This document shows, one piece after another, positions 22,133-35,200 of a DNA stretch of 52,454 nt. Position numbers and translations under genes: made by a program. The notes beneath the pieces were generated by a model. That model was not told where the DNA came from. It made no database searches and saw only the letters and a list, made by a program, of their open reading frames with translations. Source of the stretch: Mesaphorura yosii (Eukaryota; Arthropoda; Collembola; Poduromorpha; Tullbergiidae); NCBI GenBank assembly GCA_009869945.1, contig WIXG01000469.1:1-52454 (forward strand), written 5' to 3'. Numbering within the stretch: the first letter of the stretch is position 1; each line of letters starts with the position of its first letter.

Positions 22133-25100
22133 TCATACGCGATGTTGCGCATGTCTTAAGTCAGATTTGCCTCCGTGGCCACTTCCGGACCTATTTTGAT
22201 TGGCTCTATTTCGATTTGGTCCTCTGCCTTCACCTGCATTGACAGTTGAAAGTTGAGTTAAATGTAAAGACAGGGATTGATTAATTTGATTAAATGAAGC
22301 AATCATTTACCAAAGCCGTGAGGCGGTCCTTGTCGCGGAGCACTCGGCCCAGCTGCGGCCGCTGCTGCAGTGTAGGGTGGCGGTGGCGCTCCAGCTGCGA
22401 CAGGATGAGCTGCGCCGTTCGGCACATTAGGATTTGAACTAGCTGCTCGATAGTTCGCGTTCGCGTTTCGCTAAGGAAGATAATCGGAACTCAATAATGC
22501 TGCCTCGAATACTTGAAACCTCGACTAAGGCAAAACTTACATGCCGCCTTAATGTATTAATTGGCCTCCTTAATGTGTCGCCGATACGTCTGGCGGGAGT
22601 CTTCTTTGGATTCGATGACGGCGTGTGAACAGCGCAGCACTTGATGAATAATCCCATCAAAATAATGAACCCAACTCCCATTAATAAAACGGCCCACCAC
22701 CATTCCTATGAATCGACAAAATAATTCGTGTAAGAATACGGCAATCTCAATTGAGAATTTGAGAATACTTACAGTAACCCATTGTGCAATATTTAGGAGG
22801 GTTTCTTTATTGAATAGCAAGTTCTTCAATCGAGCCAGTGGACCTTCAGCATCAACAGCTCGACACTTGAGAAACACGTCGCAGTATCCCTGTAACGCAA
22901 ACGATATGAATGCAAACTTGATCGTGCCAATCGCATCTGTGATAATAGCAACGTAAGGGGGCTTACCTGAAAATTATCACATGGCGCTCCAGGTCTGAGA
23001 CTAAGTCCACTTGGAAGACCCGGCAGCCCCAGTTCTGAAGTGGATCGACACTTTCCAGATTTGTCCAGGCAAGCCAAGTCGCAAAGTTTTCTTTTGTCCA
23101 CACTCTTGTCGTTGCTTGACAAGAAACATTCCTGCAAGCCGAACTTGAGACAAATTGATCCCCTGCATTCGCCGCCTTGACAAACCTTTGAAAGAATTCA
23201 CAAGTTAACTAGCACACGAAGAAAGTAGTATTTATGCTAAGTCTTTATAAATTGAAGTACGTACTTGTGTTCCATCGTTACAAGGCGTAAGTTCGGCTTT
23301 TGGAGTTGGATTCGGGCATTGTGGTGTCAGACCGTTGCAATGAGATTCGAGGCTGCATTCGGTGTCTTGTTTACAGAGAAGATGGCTTCGATTACTGACA
23401 TACGAACACGAGTTTGCGTCGCAGCAAGGTCCCTCGCTTGGACTGCATCTGGCTCTTGGTTTACGCTTGCAGCTAGCAGCGTTTGGATCTTGCATCTTGT
23501 CTGTCTCGCTAAGCTGTCTTGGGTAGCAACACTTTTCTAAACATTCTTCGTAATTGTAGCCACAGTCACATTCTTCTCCATCCTCTACAATCTTGTTGCC
23601 GCAGAATGTTCCATTCGTTTCTGTTAAATATCAAACCGTTGACAATTGAGTTGAACTGAAACTCATAAAATGAGCTACTGCAATTGCAGCTTGATGGGAA
23701 ACTTACCGATGAAGCAATTCGCTTTCTTTCGATCATGCAAGATTGCATCCAGCACAGAAGAGATATTTTTCACAGAACATTCTGAGAATTTTGAATTATT
23801 TGGTCGATCTCCACTCGTGGCGGACGCAAACATGATGTAGTTTCCATCTGTTCCACCCGGGCGACATTTGTTCGGGTAGTCGTGCTGCAAAATCCAACGG
23901 CCAGAAATTGTTAAAATCTTATTGCCTTGAGCTAATAATTTTGCTTTCTCATCATAAAGCAAAAGGCATTCAAGTTTTTACTCACGGGAGATCCAAAATT
24001 ATGTCCGATTTCATGAGCAAGAGTTAGCGCAGAGACTTTTGGTGGCACACGGCTGTTGTAGTTGACAAACGTAATGATTCCAGTGTTCAGGCTTCTTCTT
24101 GTGGACTGATACACACCGCCCACTGTTTCCGTGTAGGTTTTGTATGTTTCGCAAACACCTCCGGAAGCACCTGCAGAGGGCAGAGACAAAGACAAATGAG
24201 CACAAGTGTGAGTAGCAGTAGTTGTTTGTTTAGGATCGCAGTAACTAGTAATTAATACGTCTAGGCTCATTACATACCGGAAGCAGACGCAACCCACGCC
24301 AAGCCCAAAGTGCCACCTGTGAAATCTCGGTACGTGAACACGTACGCCAGACAAAAGTCGTGGTGATCTGTGAGCGAGTGGAGGTTCAAAAAATTACTGA
24401 CGTCTATGTTTTCAATGCAGAACAGATTCTTTTCTCCTCCGAATCCCGGCTTACACGCCTTGTCAGTGTCAATCTGTAGAAACACACAATTGGCATTTGC
24501 GAAATTGAAGCCGATAAAGTCTGTGAAATTGATCGGCTAGCCAAATTACCTTTATTCGTTGTACTTCAAAACGAATGTTCTTGTAAGGCTCTTTGCCATC
24601 AAATAACGTGTTTTCGTAAATGTGATTAACTGCTTTAACGTGTTGAGCAATCAAAGATAGAATTTCTTCTCGAATCTTTGTCTCATCATCAGTTCGTTCC
24701 TGAATCGACAATCAATTTGTCCGAATAAATAAGGCTTCATCATGCAACTTAATTACTATGAAATTAGTCTCACTTGTTCGGCAATATGCTTCCACAGAAG
24801 CGGATCGGTTTGAATTGAGAGAGCGCACGTAGTTTTCGAATTTGTATGTCCGGTTTTCAGTGCGCGTCTTCCGCGACCAGGAGTCACAGTTTTGGAGAAC
24901 GAAGCTCTTGCAGAATTTGTGAGATTTTGCAGGGATGGATTGTTGAACTCCTTTGAGTATTTTGCGAATTGAGATTCCGAATCATCGTGGTCATGAAAAT
25001 CATTGAATGTAGCTGTCAGCTGCTCTGCAGTTGGTCCTTCTTTTTGTAGTGGTTTGGATTTCGGGTGTTTGAGTTCTGGGAGATCTTCAACAGCCGAGTT

Positions 25101-26243
25101 TTGAATATTCTGCATCCATTCCATAACTTCGTCTGTGATTCCACAACCTTTGGCATGACCTGCGCAAGAATTTTGTCAAAGTTGCATTAGTCATGCATTT
25201 TCCTCACTTGCTGAACATATATTAATCACAGTTTGAGGGGACTCACCAGATCTCGCGTGTTCAAAAGGATCTTGAACGTCCTCGGACCGATATATCACAG
25301 AGTGAAGGCTTGAATTATCTGAGTTAGGAAGAGAAGAATATTTGTTGGCTCGTTCCACGTAGAAAGTTTCATCACGCGTAATTATTTTCCCATCAAACAC
25401 GCCATTTTGTATCGATCCAAATACATGACTGTCAGGCATACCTTCAATTTTGCATGAAACAAAGAGACAAATCATCATTAGCGTCATTACTCAAGCTGCA
25501 AGTGCCTCATTTAAATAACGATTTGAGTCTAAGGCGTTGCGTTGCGTTGCAGTTTCACTGAGCACGAATAAGAAAATACACGCTAAGCAGTTTAGCGATT
25601 GCACAAAATTGCAAGCATGCGTTACAATTACAGGAATGAAGGAAGGCAAAGGCAAGGCATCAAATTTTGCGCATGCACATCGCGCAGTTCATTATTTCAG
25701 GTAGAGCGTGAAATTAGTGCGTTTTCATTCAAAGCAGAGTTTGACGTGTGCTGTAAAAACTGTCGTCGCTGCAAAAAGTGGGTCAGGATTATTGTTAAAC
25801 ATTAAACTCCTACGTTCAGGAACTACAGCAAAGACAATGATGTTATTCTGGCATATGACACCCTGCATCACTTGTAAATTGCTCTTTGAATGACAGCACG
25901 GCTGCAATAATGCAAATAGAGACTAATGAGCCAAAGTAGTATGGCATTTTTTCCTTACCTTCCAAGTGCCCGCTGTAAATGTGCGACGTGTCCGCCTCGC
26001 CCGCTGCTTCAGTGTCTCCTTCGATCTGCAGTGATGGGCTGAAGATGCTGGTATCTCGTTTCAGTCTTATGTTGAACAATTTGTTATGAGCTTTGAAGTT
26101 TAAATGAACATCTTCGTGTGGACTATTTAAGCTAGAAATGGAAGATCCGAGAGAGCGCTTAAGTCTAAGGTGCGATTCGTGGACTGGCTCCGGCTCGTAG
26201 TCCAAGATCTCATAATGGCGAATATACTCATTCAGTCTTGAAG
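22133..26243 (-). CDS. kuz: ADAM10 / Kuzbanian disintegrin-metalloprotease (first exon not included)
   Basis: Thirteen exons, in transcript order: 26243-25959, 25441-25247, 25159-24774, 24699-24550, 24473-24278, 24170-23986, 23884-23707, 23620-23265, 23185-22967, 22889-22773, 22705-22541, 22470-22311, 22233-22133; 896 residues. The order is ADAM10-like. The prodomain starts [11 protein letters not shown] furin-type RGRR site lies at 24875-24864. The zinc motif [10 protein letters not shown] is completed by His at 23884 across an intron, and NYIM is the Met-turn. A disintegrin part follows (GEECDCGY...CSPSEGPCC), then a Cys-rich part, a membrane helix (WWWAVLLMG...), and a Pro-rich tail with PPPPY. 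ADAM10/Kuz is a cell-surface sheddase for Notch, Delta and other ectodomains; all key catalytic residues are present. The coding start and signal peptide lie upstream of 26243. Confidence 0.95.
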
Positions 26244-29200
26244 CTGCAAATAAAGCAAAAGAAGAAATCATCAGTCAAAGTTTCACGCTGCGGGTAGAAT
26301 CGAGTGAGGAATCATTCGTTGGTCATCGAGTCATTACAAAAATGTGGTCATTTTGCCATTTTACTTCGTACAATCACCCTGACCTGTGGGGTTCACTTCA
26401 ACACTACACACGGCGTTTACTTTGGAAGTTGATAGCAAAAGATAGCAAAAAATTTGTCTGCGTGTAATTTTGTAACGCAAGAGTGCATATTTGCGTGGAA
26501 AAAGATGACTAGTTCTGAACAGAGCAGTAGAATGATGACGGCACAATAATACGTGCTTGCATAAGTCTGCATGCTGGGTGAATTGAGTGAATAATGCGAA
26601 AAAGGTTGGTGTCCTTTCACATTGAAGGGAGAGGATGAGAGCTTCCGTTTCATAAAAATCAACAAATTACACTCACTGAACGTGGTGTGAGTATAGATAA
26701 TTTAAGTTTATAACCGGATCATGGTCAATGGCCATGCTCATGTTAACATTTTTGTTTTATGCGAAACAACGAAATGAAGTCGGCAATTAGCAACCAAAGT
26801 CAGATAGTACATAAAAACGACAGCAAATAATTCCAGACCGCACAGCGGTGTATGCGAACGGTTGAGTGAGTGGCCAGCAGTGCCACAGTCCATGAAAAAC
26901 GAAAGCCTGGCTAGATTAGCTTTCAAAATTTCAATTGGGTTCGGAAGATTCATGCTCAGATCGGACTTTCGATTTCATTTCAAATTTGCATACACATTTA
27001 AATGCAAATGCAAGTAAATCAAGCGTAAAATATTAAACTTTTTTACTACGACGAGCAATTACATCTGCATTTGATTCGCATGTCTGTTTTCGTGCACATC
27101 TTCAAGCTGCAGAGGGCCTTGCCAAAAGATTTAAAATGAGACTTTCTCAACACAAATTCTTGCAAAATGGGTTTTATGATAATTTTCAAACACAGACTCC
27201 TTTCAGAATACGAAACATTTAACACCGAGCCAGGAGAGATCGCATCTTAATGAATATTGGATGTATTCAGCAAATTCAGCTTCAAGTTTCGAGTTATTTA
27301 CAGGCAACTGATTTCGTTTTTTGCGTGCGGCGTGTGTTTAAAACTTTTGCAGAGTCAGCAGATTGGAAAATTAGAGGAATTCTGTTTTTATTACATTCTT
27401 ACGATACCAGAACTGAATATGTAAACAGAGATCCATTATTTCGGTTCACTAACTCCATTTTCACTTCTCATCCAAACGGTGCTCACATTTTGCGAGTAAA
27501 GTAACGCATATGCAAATGCACATGCCAAAGACAGATGAGCAAGCCAGAAAAACTGATGTTCGCGTAAATCCTCATTATTGGAATGTGTAATTTCACAATT
27601 TAAATGACCGAAATCGAACGCGTGCATTTGAGTCAACTACCATGCCAAGTTGATGCGGGTTCTTCAGTTCTTCTATGCGAATTGCTAGTCAATTAGCTTG
27701 TGAATCTGAACTCCACCAAATATAAAGTTTATTAATGAAGAAAAGGCTGCATGAGCAAAAAGTTATATTAAAATCTCCAGATTTCTGTGCGAAATTCAAC
27801 GGCCCTAGTTTACTTTATGGCAGATATAATAATAATGCTTTAATGCATGTCCTGCCAAATCAATTCAATGAGTCTTAAATATGACGACGAAACACAGGAC
27901 ATATATGGAAATCGAGCACGGTGATTCAATAAGAATTCCGTCTTCGTCTTTGCGAGTACAATCACTCGTGGGGAAACTACTCTGCCCCGCCGTGCCATAA
28001 AATCTGTATAGATGAGTCACGGGGCTGTGCTGATGCTGTCAAACTAACAGTCGAATTTAAAATGTTAACTTTTGCATTTGTTACACTCGCAAATGTTAAT
28101 GCGTGTGCGCCTCGTCTCTATTTTTGTGCACAAAATTACCATTATTTACTGCAAATGACCTCGCACATCCGTCTAGTGTTACTCAGTGCCTGCTAAGGTA
28201 CCTCACAGTGTAGTGCTCTGCTTGTTAAAATTTTATGCTTCAGTGACCCGACACGATTAGAGATTTATTGTTATGGGCTACATCACAGCACAGAGCTGGG
28301 TTTAAATTCTTCTGACAAGTCACTGTCGTTGTACTGCAGGAGGACCAAGGCAAGGGCAAAGTAGTGTCAGTCAACGCGCGCGCGTTGCAAATGAACGTGT
28401 CTTGACAATTTCATTAATTCTAGCTCAAGCCAATGCGCAAGAGCAAAAATGACAGTCTCACATTAATTCTTTGGCCTGGCCTTTATCAATCTCGTGCTCA
28501 CTACAAATTAATCTGAGTCGCTCAGTCAAGCCAAGCTGTTATTAAAATTCTTCACCTCTCGCCAAGCCACGCCAGACGGACCCATAGACGGAGGCAGAAT
28601 TAATTTGACATGGGCTTGAGGCTGACGTGCTGACAATGCCTGCGTGCCGTACTTGTACTTTCCAAACTCGCACTTTTGCAACGCACAACGGGAACAATAC
28701 CCTGCCTTCGCCATAGTGTAAAACTCCGTCACAATTGAGGCGAATCATAAAAACAATAACAAACTGAAGACAAGACGAGCAACGATTGCAAAAATCTGTG
28801 ATGGTATAAAACACAGCCAAAACCATTGGTACACAACAAAACAATTGTGTTTCATGAAATCTTCACGCGATTCTGCTCCTTTGACGCTGCAGCGTTTCGT
28901 TCTGGTTTTAAGAAAGAAACCATGTTCATTTCATGCGGTTCAGCGTTACGTGAGTAAGGCGAAATTGTCACATGGGAAACAATAACTGCCTTCCGCACGG
29001 TTCAGCAGTGCTCTATAATGGCAACTGGCAATGGCTTGCTGAGGCAGGCTGCTCGCTGAATAGAAGAAGAGTCTGAGGAATTGTTACGGCAGAGCATTAA
29101 GGGCATTACTGCATTTAAACCTCTGAAGAATTCTTCTCAAGTCTTAAAGCACAATAATGGTGTAAATTGCGAATGGCGACTGCTTCTGTTGCCTCACAGA

Positions 29201-32200
29201 TGTTGGCCACTTGATAAATGCTCGCTCAGAGTACATAAAATGACAAAAAAGTGTGCACCGGAGAGAAGTGAATTCCGAGTGGTACAAAATAACCAGGCCA
29301 AGTGGAGCTGCAGTAATTTTTTAGGATTAGGTGGTGGTAATGGCCATTACGTTGAACAGTGCCATTGCCCATTGCATGAACAAAATTCACTGAAAATTCG
29401 ACCATTAAATAAGCAATTGTTACGTCTAATGAAACCACGTACACGTAATTGTGTCAATGACAAAATCACAAAATCAGAACCAAAAGTCACACAATTAAGG
29501 CTGGCATGATTCGCAAGACCAGCGTTCATTTCATTCCGAGGTTGTTGACACAAATAAATACTTATCATTTCCCAATTCTGGTCATTGAAAGCGAGAGGAA
29601 AGCAAAGGAAGACACCCAAATATTTTTGTACCGTGATATTAATGCGTTCCCTGCTCCCATTTTCTCTTGGATTCCTTCTCAAGAAGAATGTCCATGAGTT
29701 CATGCTACAAGATTTTTCGTGGTCTCCTGCACTTTCTTTCCCTTCTCCAGCAGCATGCTGAGACAAGGCCAATTCTTTAATTTTTAGTAGAAATGTTGCT
29801 TTGCTCCACATTTTTATTGGACTATACATTTTATTTCTAGCGAAATGAAAATTACATTCCTTCCTTCCTCAATCTTCCGTTTTCTTTTGGCTGTCAGCGA
29901 GTGCGTAGCGTGCCTGCTTTATCTCAACCTGCGACTGTTTTAAGACTGTGACTGCGGAGAAGTCAGAAGAAAGTCAATTTTACTGTCCTTTCATCTATTT
30001 CCTATTTCTCCGGGCATATTCCGGGGAAGTCTAGCAGTGGTATGAAAAATGACTTGAATTTAAAGGTTTCGGTTGACTTACTTCCTCACATGAAGAATTC
30101 AACAGCTCCATTCCATGCCTATTTCCATTGGTGTATGTATTAAGTTTTCATTGCCTGTCAGACTTAGACTTTTAACGACATTTTTAAATCAAAAGCTTAG
30201 AAACTTGAAGAACTTTTAGAAGGCTTAGCCGGAAGGGAAACTTGTGAGCTTGATTTCAGAAAATCACAGAAGAAACAAAGGGTTGTGTGGTACAGTTTTC
30301 TAGCTGGTTCAGTTAATCAACATTTACACGCAACTTGTGTACGTATTCATTTCATCTTAGATCTTCGTAAGCATTGGATGAATCATACCTCAAGAACTCG
30401 CAGCCCGCAGCCAAGGTCTCACCTTCACCCTGCCACGGCAAGTTCTGCCTTGCCAGTTCGTATGCACTTGTGACTTGACTTTGCAAATTGCAATTCCCGT
30501 CTTGAATCACATTAAACGAGAATGTGTCAAGACCTAACGGTTAATTTTTCTTAGACTTATCATCGAGAGATCACGAATCGACGTAAAATGCACCGGCACC
30601 CAATGCACCAAAGCTTGCATTCAACATTCACACAATAAATCAAGCACAATGCATTGTAACTTACAGTACTTTTGCAGCGCTCTTAATTGCACCGCTTGAG
30701 TTTTCAAGCCAAGCAGGTTTTTGTAAATAAACATCCATGCAATCTAAGCGATCTAGATCTCGTCGATCCAAGAAAAGAAAGAAGAAAAACGTAAGCCAGG
30801 AAATCTACTCAAAAACGTGGATTGATTTCACATAAATCACTCTTGTGCTGTGATTCAGGTTTATTTCAACAAATTCTGCTCTTCTATTATTCTCTGACAT
30901 TTCTTGTCGAACATTTATGTCACTCTCAGCCTTGTGTTGTGCTGTATTGTCACAAATACCATTTACGGGGCACAAGAGGACAAGAAACTTCATGACAGCC
31001 AATTCTAGCTCGCAGGCTCAGAGAGCAAACTCCGAGAATCTGCATAAGAAATTCCCTGGCACTCGTTCCCTCTCCTCATAGCAATCTAGCAAGGAGGCAA
31101 ATCCATAAGTGTGGCATGTGGCAACAAAAATAGAGAGCAAAGCACAGATTCGATATATCGCATTGCAATGTTAATGGGAAAATACGATCACAGCTCGACC
31201 GCTCCGTTCCAAGTGACAGAGCTGATGCATTGCGCGAAGAGGCAATAAAAAAGTTTCTGGAGGATCACAAAGGAGCAAGGAGCATCCACCATTCGCAGAT
31301 CCCATTCGAAACGAAAGTTGGCTTTGGCAATAACAATTTTTTCACTTTGACAATTGATGTCCCATAAAGGAAAATGGAGCGAGTGCTGAACCTGAGTCTG
31401 CTACTCTTCTAAACAGTCAATTCACAATTCTCCGTCTGCCGTGGAATAAATTGTGCATATGCATTCGCGTTTGAGGTTAACTACAGACTACAAACATTGC
31501 ACGTGAGCAGTGAACACTGTTAAATGCGTGAGCTTAAAGGAAGTTCCTTCCAGACAATGGAATACAAAAGCATGGAAAGATGCAGTCAGTCGTTGTCGAT
31601 GCCCTCTTTTCCGTTTCGTGCGTGCTGCGTTTGGTGGCTTTCTGTTTTCTTCCACATTTCTATGCTTCCACTCACCTCGGCGACTTCGGAATGCCTTCCT
31701 CAAGTCTACCTTTTCTGCTTTCCTGCATTGTGCGACTTTTATGTTCTCAGCTTCTCGGCATACTTTTGTCGTTGCCAAATCGAATTTCCATTTTATTTGT
31801 GTTTGTGGAAAGTGACACTAAAGCCTGGCTCACACGCAGGCGAAAGTATTACAAAGAAAACATAAAAAACTTTAAGATTGTGTGAACCAAGAAAGGAGAA
31901 ATGGCACGACTCCCAAGATCTTTATGCCGGAGAGAGTCGCAGTCGCTGTTTCCTCTGTGAGCAAGAGCTTCTTAGCTTAACTTTCTCTTTTGCTCCAGCA
32001 CCTGATTTAAAATTCATCATTCCATCCCTGCACGCACTTTAACGCGTATCTGCTTAAGAAAATTCCCCTTGCAAAGAACAGATTCCATGCAATAATAATG
32101 AATGACGAACTGGGGCGTGAATTCATCTTTCATTTGCCACGTGCCCGTCTACCGTCTCAACCGACAGTTTTTGACTAGATGCATAAAATAATTAATTTAG

Positions 32201-35200
32201 CCACTTTGCGAAGTTTTGACTTTGACAGACTGTAATTCGCCATTCGCCTGCCGTGCCAAGCCATCGCTCAGCGCCTCAGCTTCAAGAATTGAGGCTTAGG
32301 CTCGGCGCATTACACGCCAGCGAAATTATTACTGCTGCAAGTGTGCTCACACTGCTCGCTCGTGGAGCCAACGAACCACGATCTTATTCCAGATTCCAGC
32401 AAAAGCATGGAGGCAGTGCCGTATTGGTCGTTCTCGCTTCGCGCAGTGCAGCAGTGCGCCCAAGCCAAGGCTCGGTTCCAAAAGTAGGGCAAAGTCCTAG
32501 ACTCCGACTCCGACTAGACTAGACTGCGAGGTTCTGTGTGCAGTATTTTATATGGTACGATAATAAAGGAAACCAATATTATTGCTTATGGTTCAGACCG
32601 TCAGCCTGCCTTGTTTTAACAAACCAGCAGTCAACATTTCGTGCTTTCACCAGAAGGCGTATAAAGCTTATAAAGTGTAAGTAAGGCACTTTCTACTTTG
32701 TCGTGCAAGCAAATCCATTATAAATACATAACATTAAGCATATGCCACGTGTGTAGAGGCAAGAAAGGCTCAAATGGAAATTAGTAGCGCTCATACATTA
32801 CGCATTAACGTTGCGCCGAGTTGAGTCACTCAATATTCTGGTTGGCGCATTTCCTTCAGCTTCGGGCAATGTCTAAAGTTGTTGCGTTGTTGTAATGCGC
32901 ACAGTTTTGGAGGCTTAACAGGAGCTTGCTTTCGTTTCTTCGTGAAAGCACAATGGAAAGGTATCATATGCCATGACACGGGCTTAATGCAAGAAGTGAG
33001 GATCCTACTGGCCCTGATGCATAAGGGAATTTATTTGGCAGTGGCAACAAGAAATGAAGAAGACTTGATTATAATGCAACGCAACGGCAAACTTTCATTT
33101 GCAGTGAATCCTTATTTCTGCGTTCTGCGTTCATAACGTTTACGCGTTCTTGGAGGGAAAAGTAGGAGTAAGTGAAAGGGGAGAAAGCAATTTATGGAAA
33201 CAAAAGATACGACATGAGAAGACGAGAAGCGAGAATGCGAAAAGAAGAGCATTGGAGTTAAAAAGGGAAAATCATTTTCTCCACATTAAATTAAGCTGCT
33301 GCTTGCACTCGCACGTTCGTTCCCCTATTTTACAATTCTAAAGACGGCGAGCGACTGCATTTTGGAATCCAACCGAGTAGCATTGATGCATGTAAGACTC
33401 AGCATTCGACAGAGATTCGTTTCCGTTTTGTCATCCCGTCGATTTAGCTTGATTATGTAACATTACATTTCATACAAGAATAAACCAGAACCAGAAACTT
33501 TCTGCTGACAGTTTGTCGTTTGTTCTTCGACATTCGGCTGCTCTCAAAATTTCAGCTAAGGATATAAGGACAAAAGCGAAGTAAATTATTAACAATCAGT
33601 AATGAGCAAGACAGCATTGCGGAAATAAACTTTTGCAGGTGATCGACAGAAGGTTCTTACTACCGTTCTCTATTTCTCAGTCTCAGCTCTCTTGTTCTAT
33701 TGCCAAACTAAGCAACAAATGCGGAGTAAAACAAGAAAGTTTGATCCACCGCAAAAGAATCACTTGGGACCAAAAATATAACATGACATCTGCAATAATT
33801 CAAGAAATTGGATTTGTCGGGACGAGAACACGCAATGACGCAATTCCAAACGTCCTTTTGCTTCCTCGTAATAAGGAAATGCACTGGGGAACCATTTGGC
33901 ATCAGTTTCCAGAGGCTATCAGACAGTTCTGCCTGCTGTGGGAGCAAAAGACAAGAGCATTGAACATGAAACTACGAAACTTCTGTGGCGGGGAGGCATG
34001 TGGCAATCGGAATCGGAACTAATTAAGATTTGGAGCTTGCAAATGGCTTGCCACATGCAACACCACATCGTACAAGTCGGCTGGGAATGACAAGTCAATT
34101 ATTAACCAAACCAAAGAAGCAGTCGCCGAATCACAGATTGCGTGCCAGCTCAGAATTGCAATTGATTATATAATAACACAACTATCCATCATATAGTACA
34201 TTTATGAAATACATGCTTCAGCTTGCTTATTTCGAGCGATTAACTACACTATAGAAATAGAAGGAGAACCAAAACTGCCAAGACTCGAATAGGAGAAAAA
34301 CCAGCTTATGGCGGTTTTCGTGGTTCATAGCGTAAATGGGGAATTGAGGAATTTAGCCGTCATAAAAGCAATCAAAGAAATCTTAGTTTGATCATTAATC
34401 GCAGTAATGCTTTCATCACAGGCTCAACGCAACTGCACATCACACAAACGCCAACACAGTAACATACGGTGGTACTGGCAATAATGACGAAGTAGCCTCA
34501 AAATGGCACATATCACACATCTCGCAACAGAATTGATGGAATCAGTTGCGTTACTCTATTCTGGAGTTTCGTGCAGCAGAAACATTACACAAGCAAAATA
34601 TGAAATCTTTACATTTCTCAAATGCTATTTAATTTTTACATGACATGAAGTCCGGAGTTTTACTTATCGTTATCACACATGTTCAATTACATTTATGTAC
34701 ACTTGTGGCACCACCGTTGAATCTTCTAACTTGACTTGATGCAATATAATCAGAACACACCTCGAAGCTTTAACTGTGTTTATAAGAACAAAGGGTTTAG
34801 CATGCAGCTCACTGAGAAGAGCCTCTTGAATGGAGGACTGGATGCTTTCATTAAACAACAGAATTCCAAGAACACCATCTTAAAGTATAAATTCCTTTGA
34901 TCACAGAACAAACCAAGAGAAACAGCCTGAAAGAGCTTTCATTCCACAAAAGGCAGTTACTCGAGCACAAATGGCGAGAGATGCACAAGAATTAAAAGAG
35001 AGTTCAACAGATAAATAAATAGAGGAGAAAAGAGAAATAAACAAGTTTTTGATAGAACGCTGGTAGAATTAGGCGAATTTAAGAAAGGCGACGTCTGGCT
35101 AGTCTGGCAAAAAGTTTGCGTCGGCCTGCTCAAATGGGTGACGCGTTTTTAACAATACGAGATAAAATCTACAGTCACTGCGTTGCGTATCGCTTCGCTT

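Noticed and set aside
29081..29829. Overlapping open frames of 142 and 160 codons on opposite strands
   Set aside because: Composition looks random, with no domain, no splice partners and no codon preference. Treated as chance.
31488..31885. Several overlapping frames of about 100 codons on both strands
   Set aside because: Open frames in many registers over the same DNA indicate low stop density rather than a gene.
33633..34022. Plus-strand open frame of 129 codons
   Set aside because: No recognised domain and no promoter or splice context.
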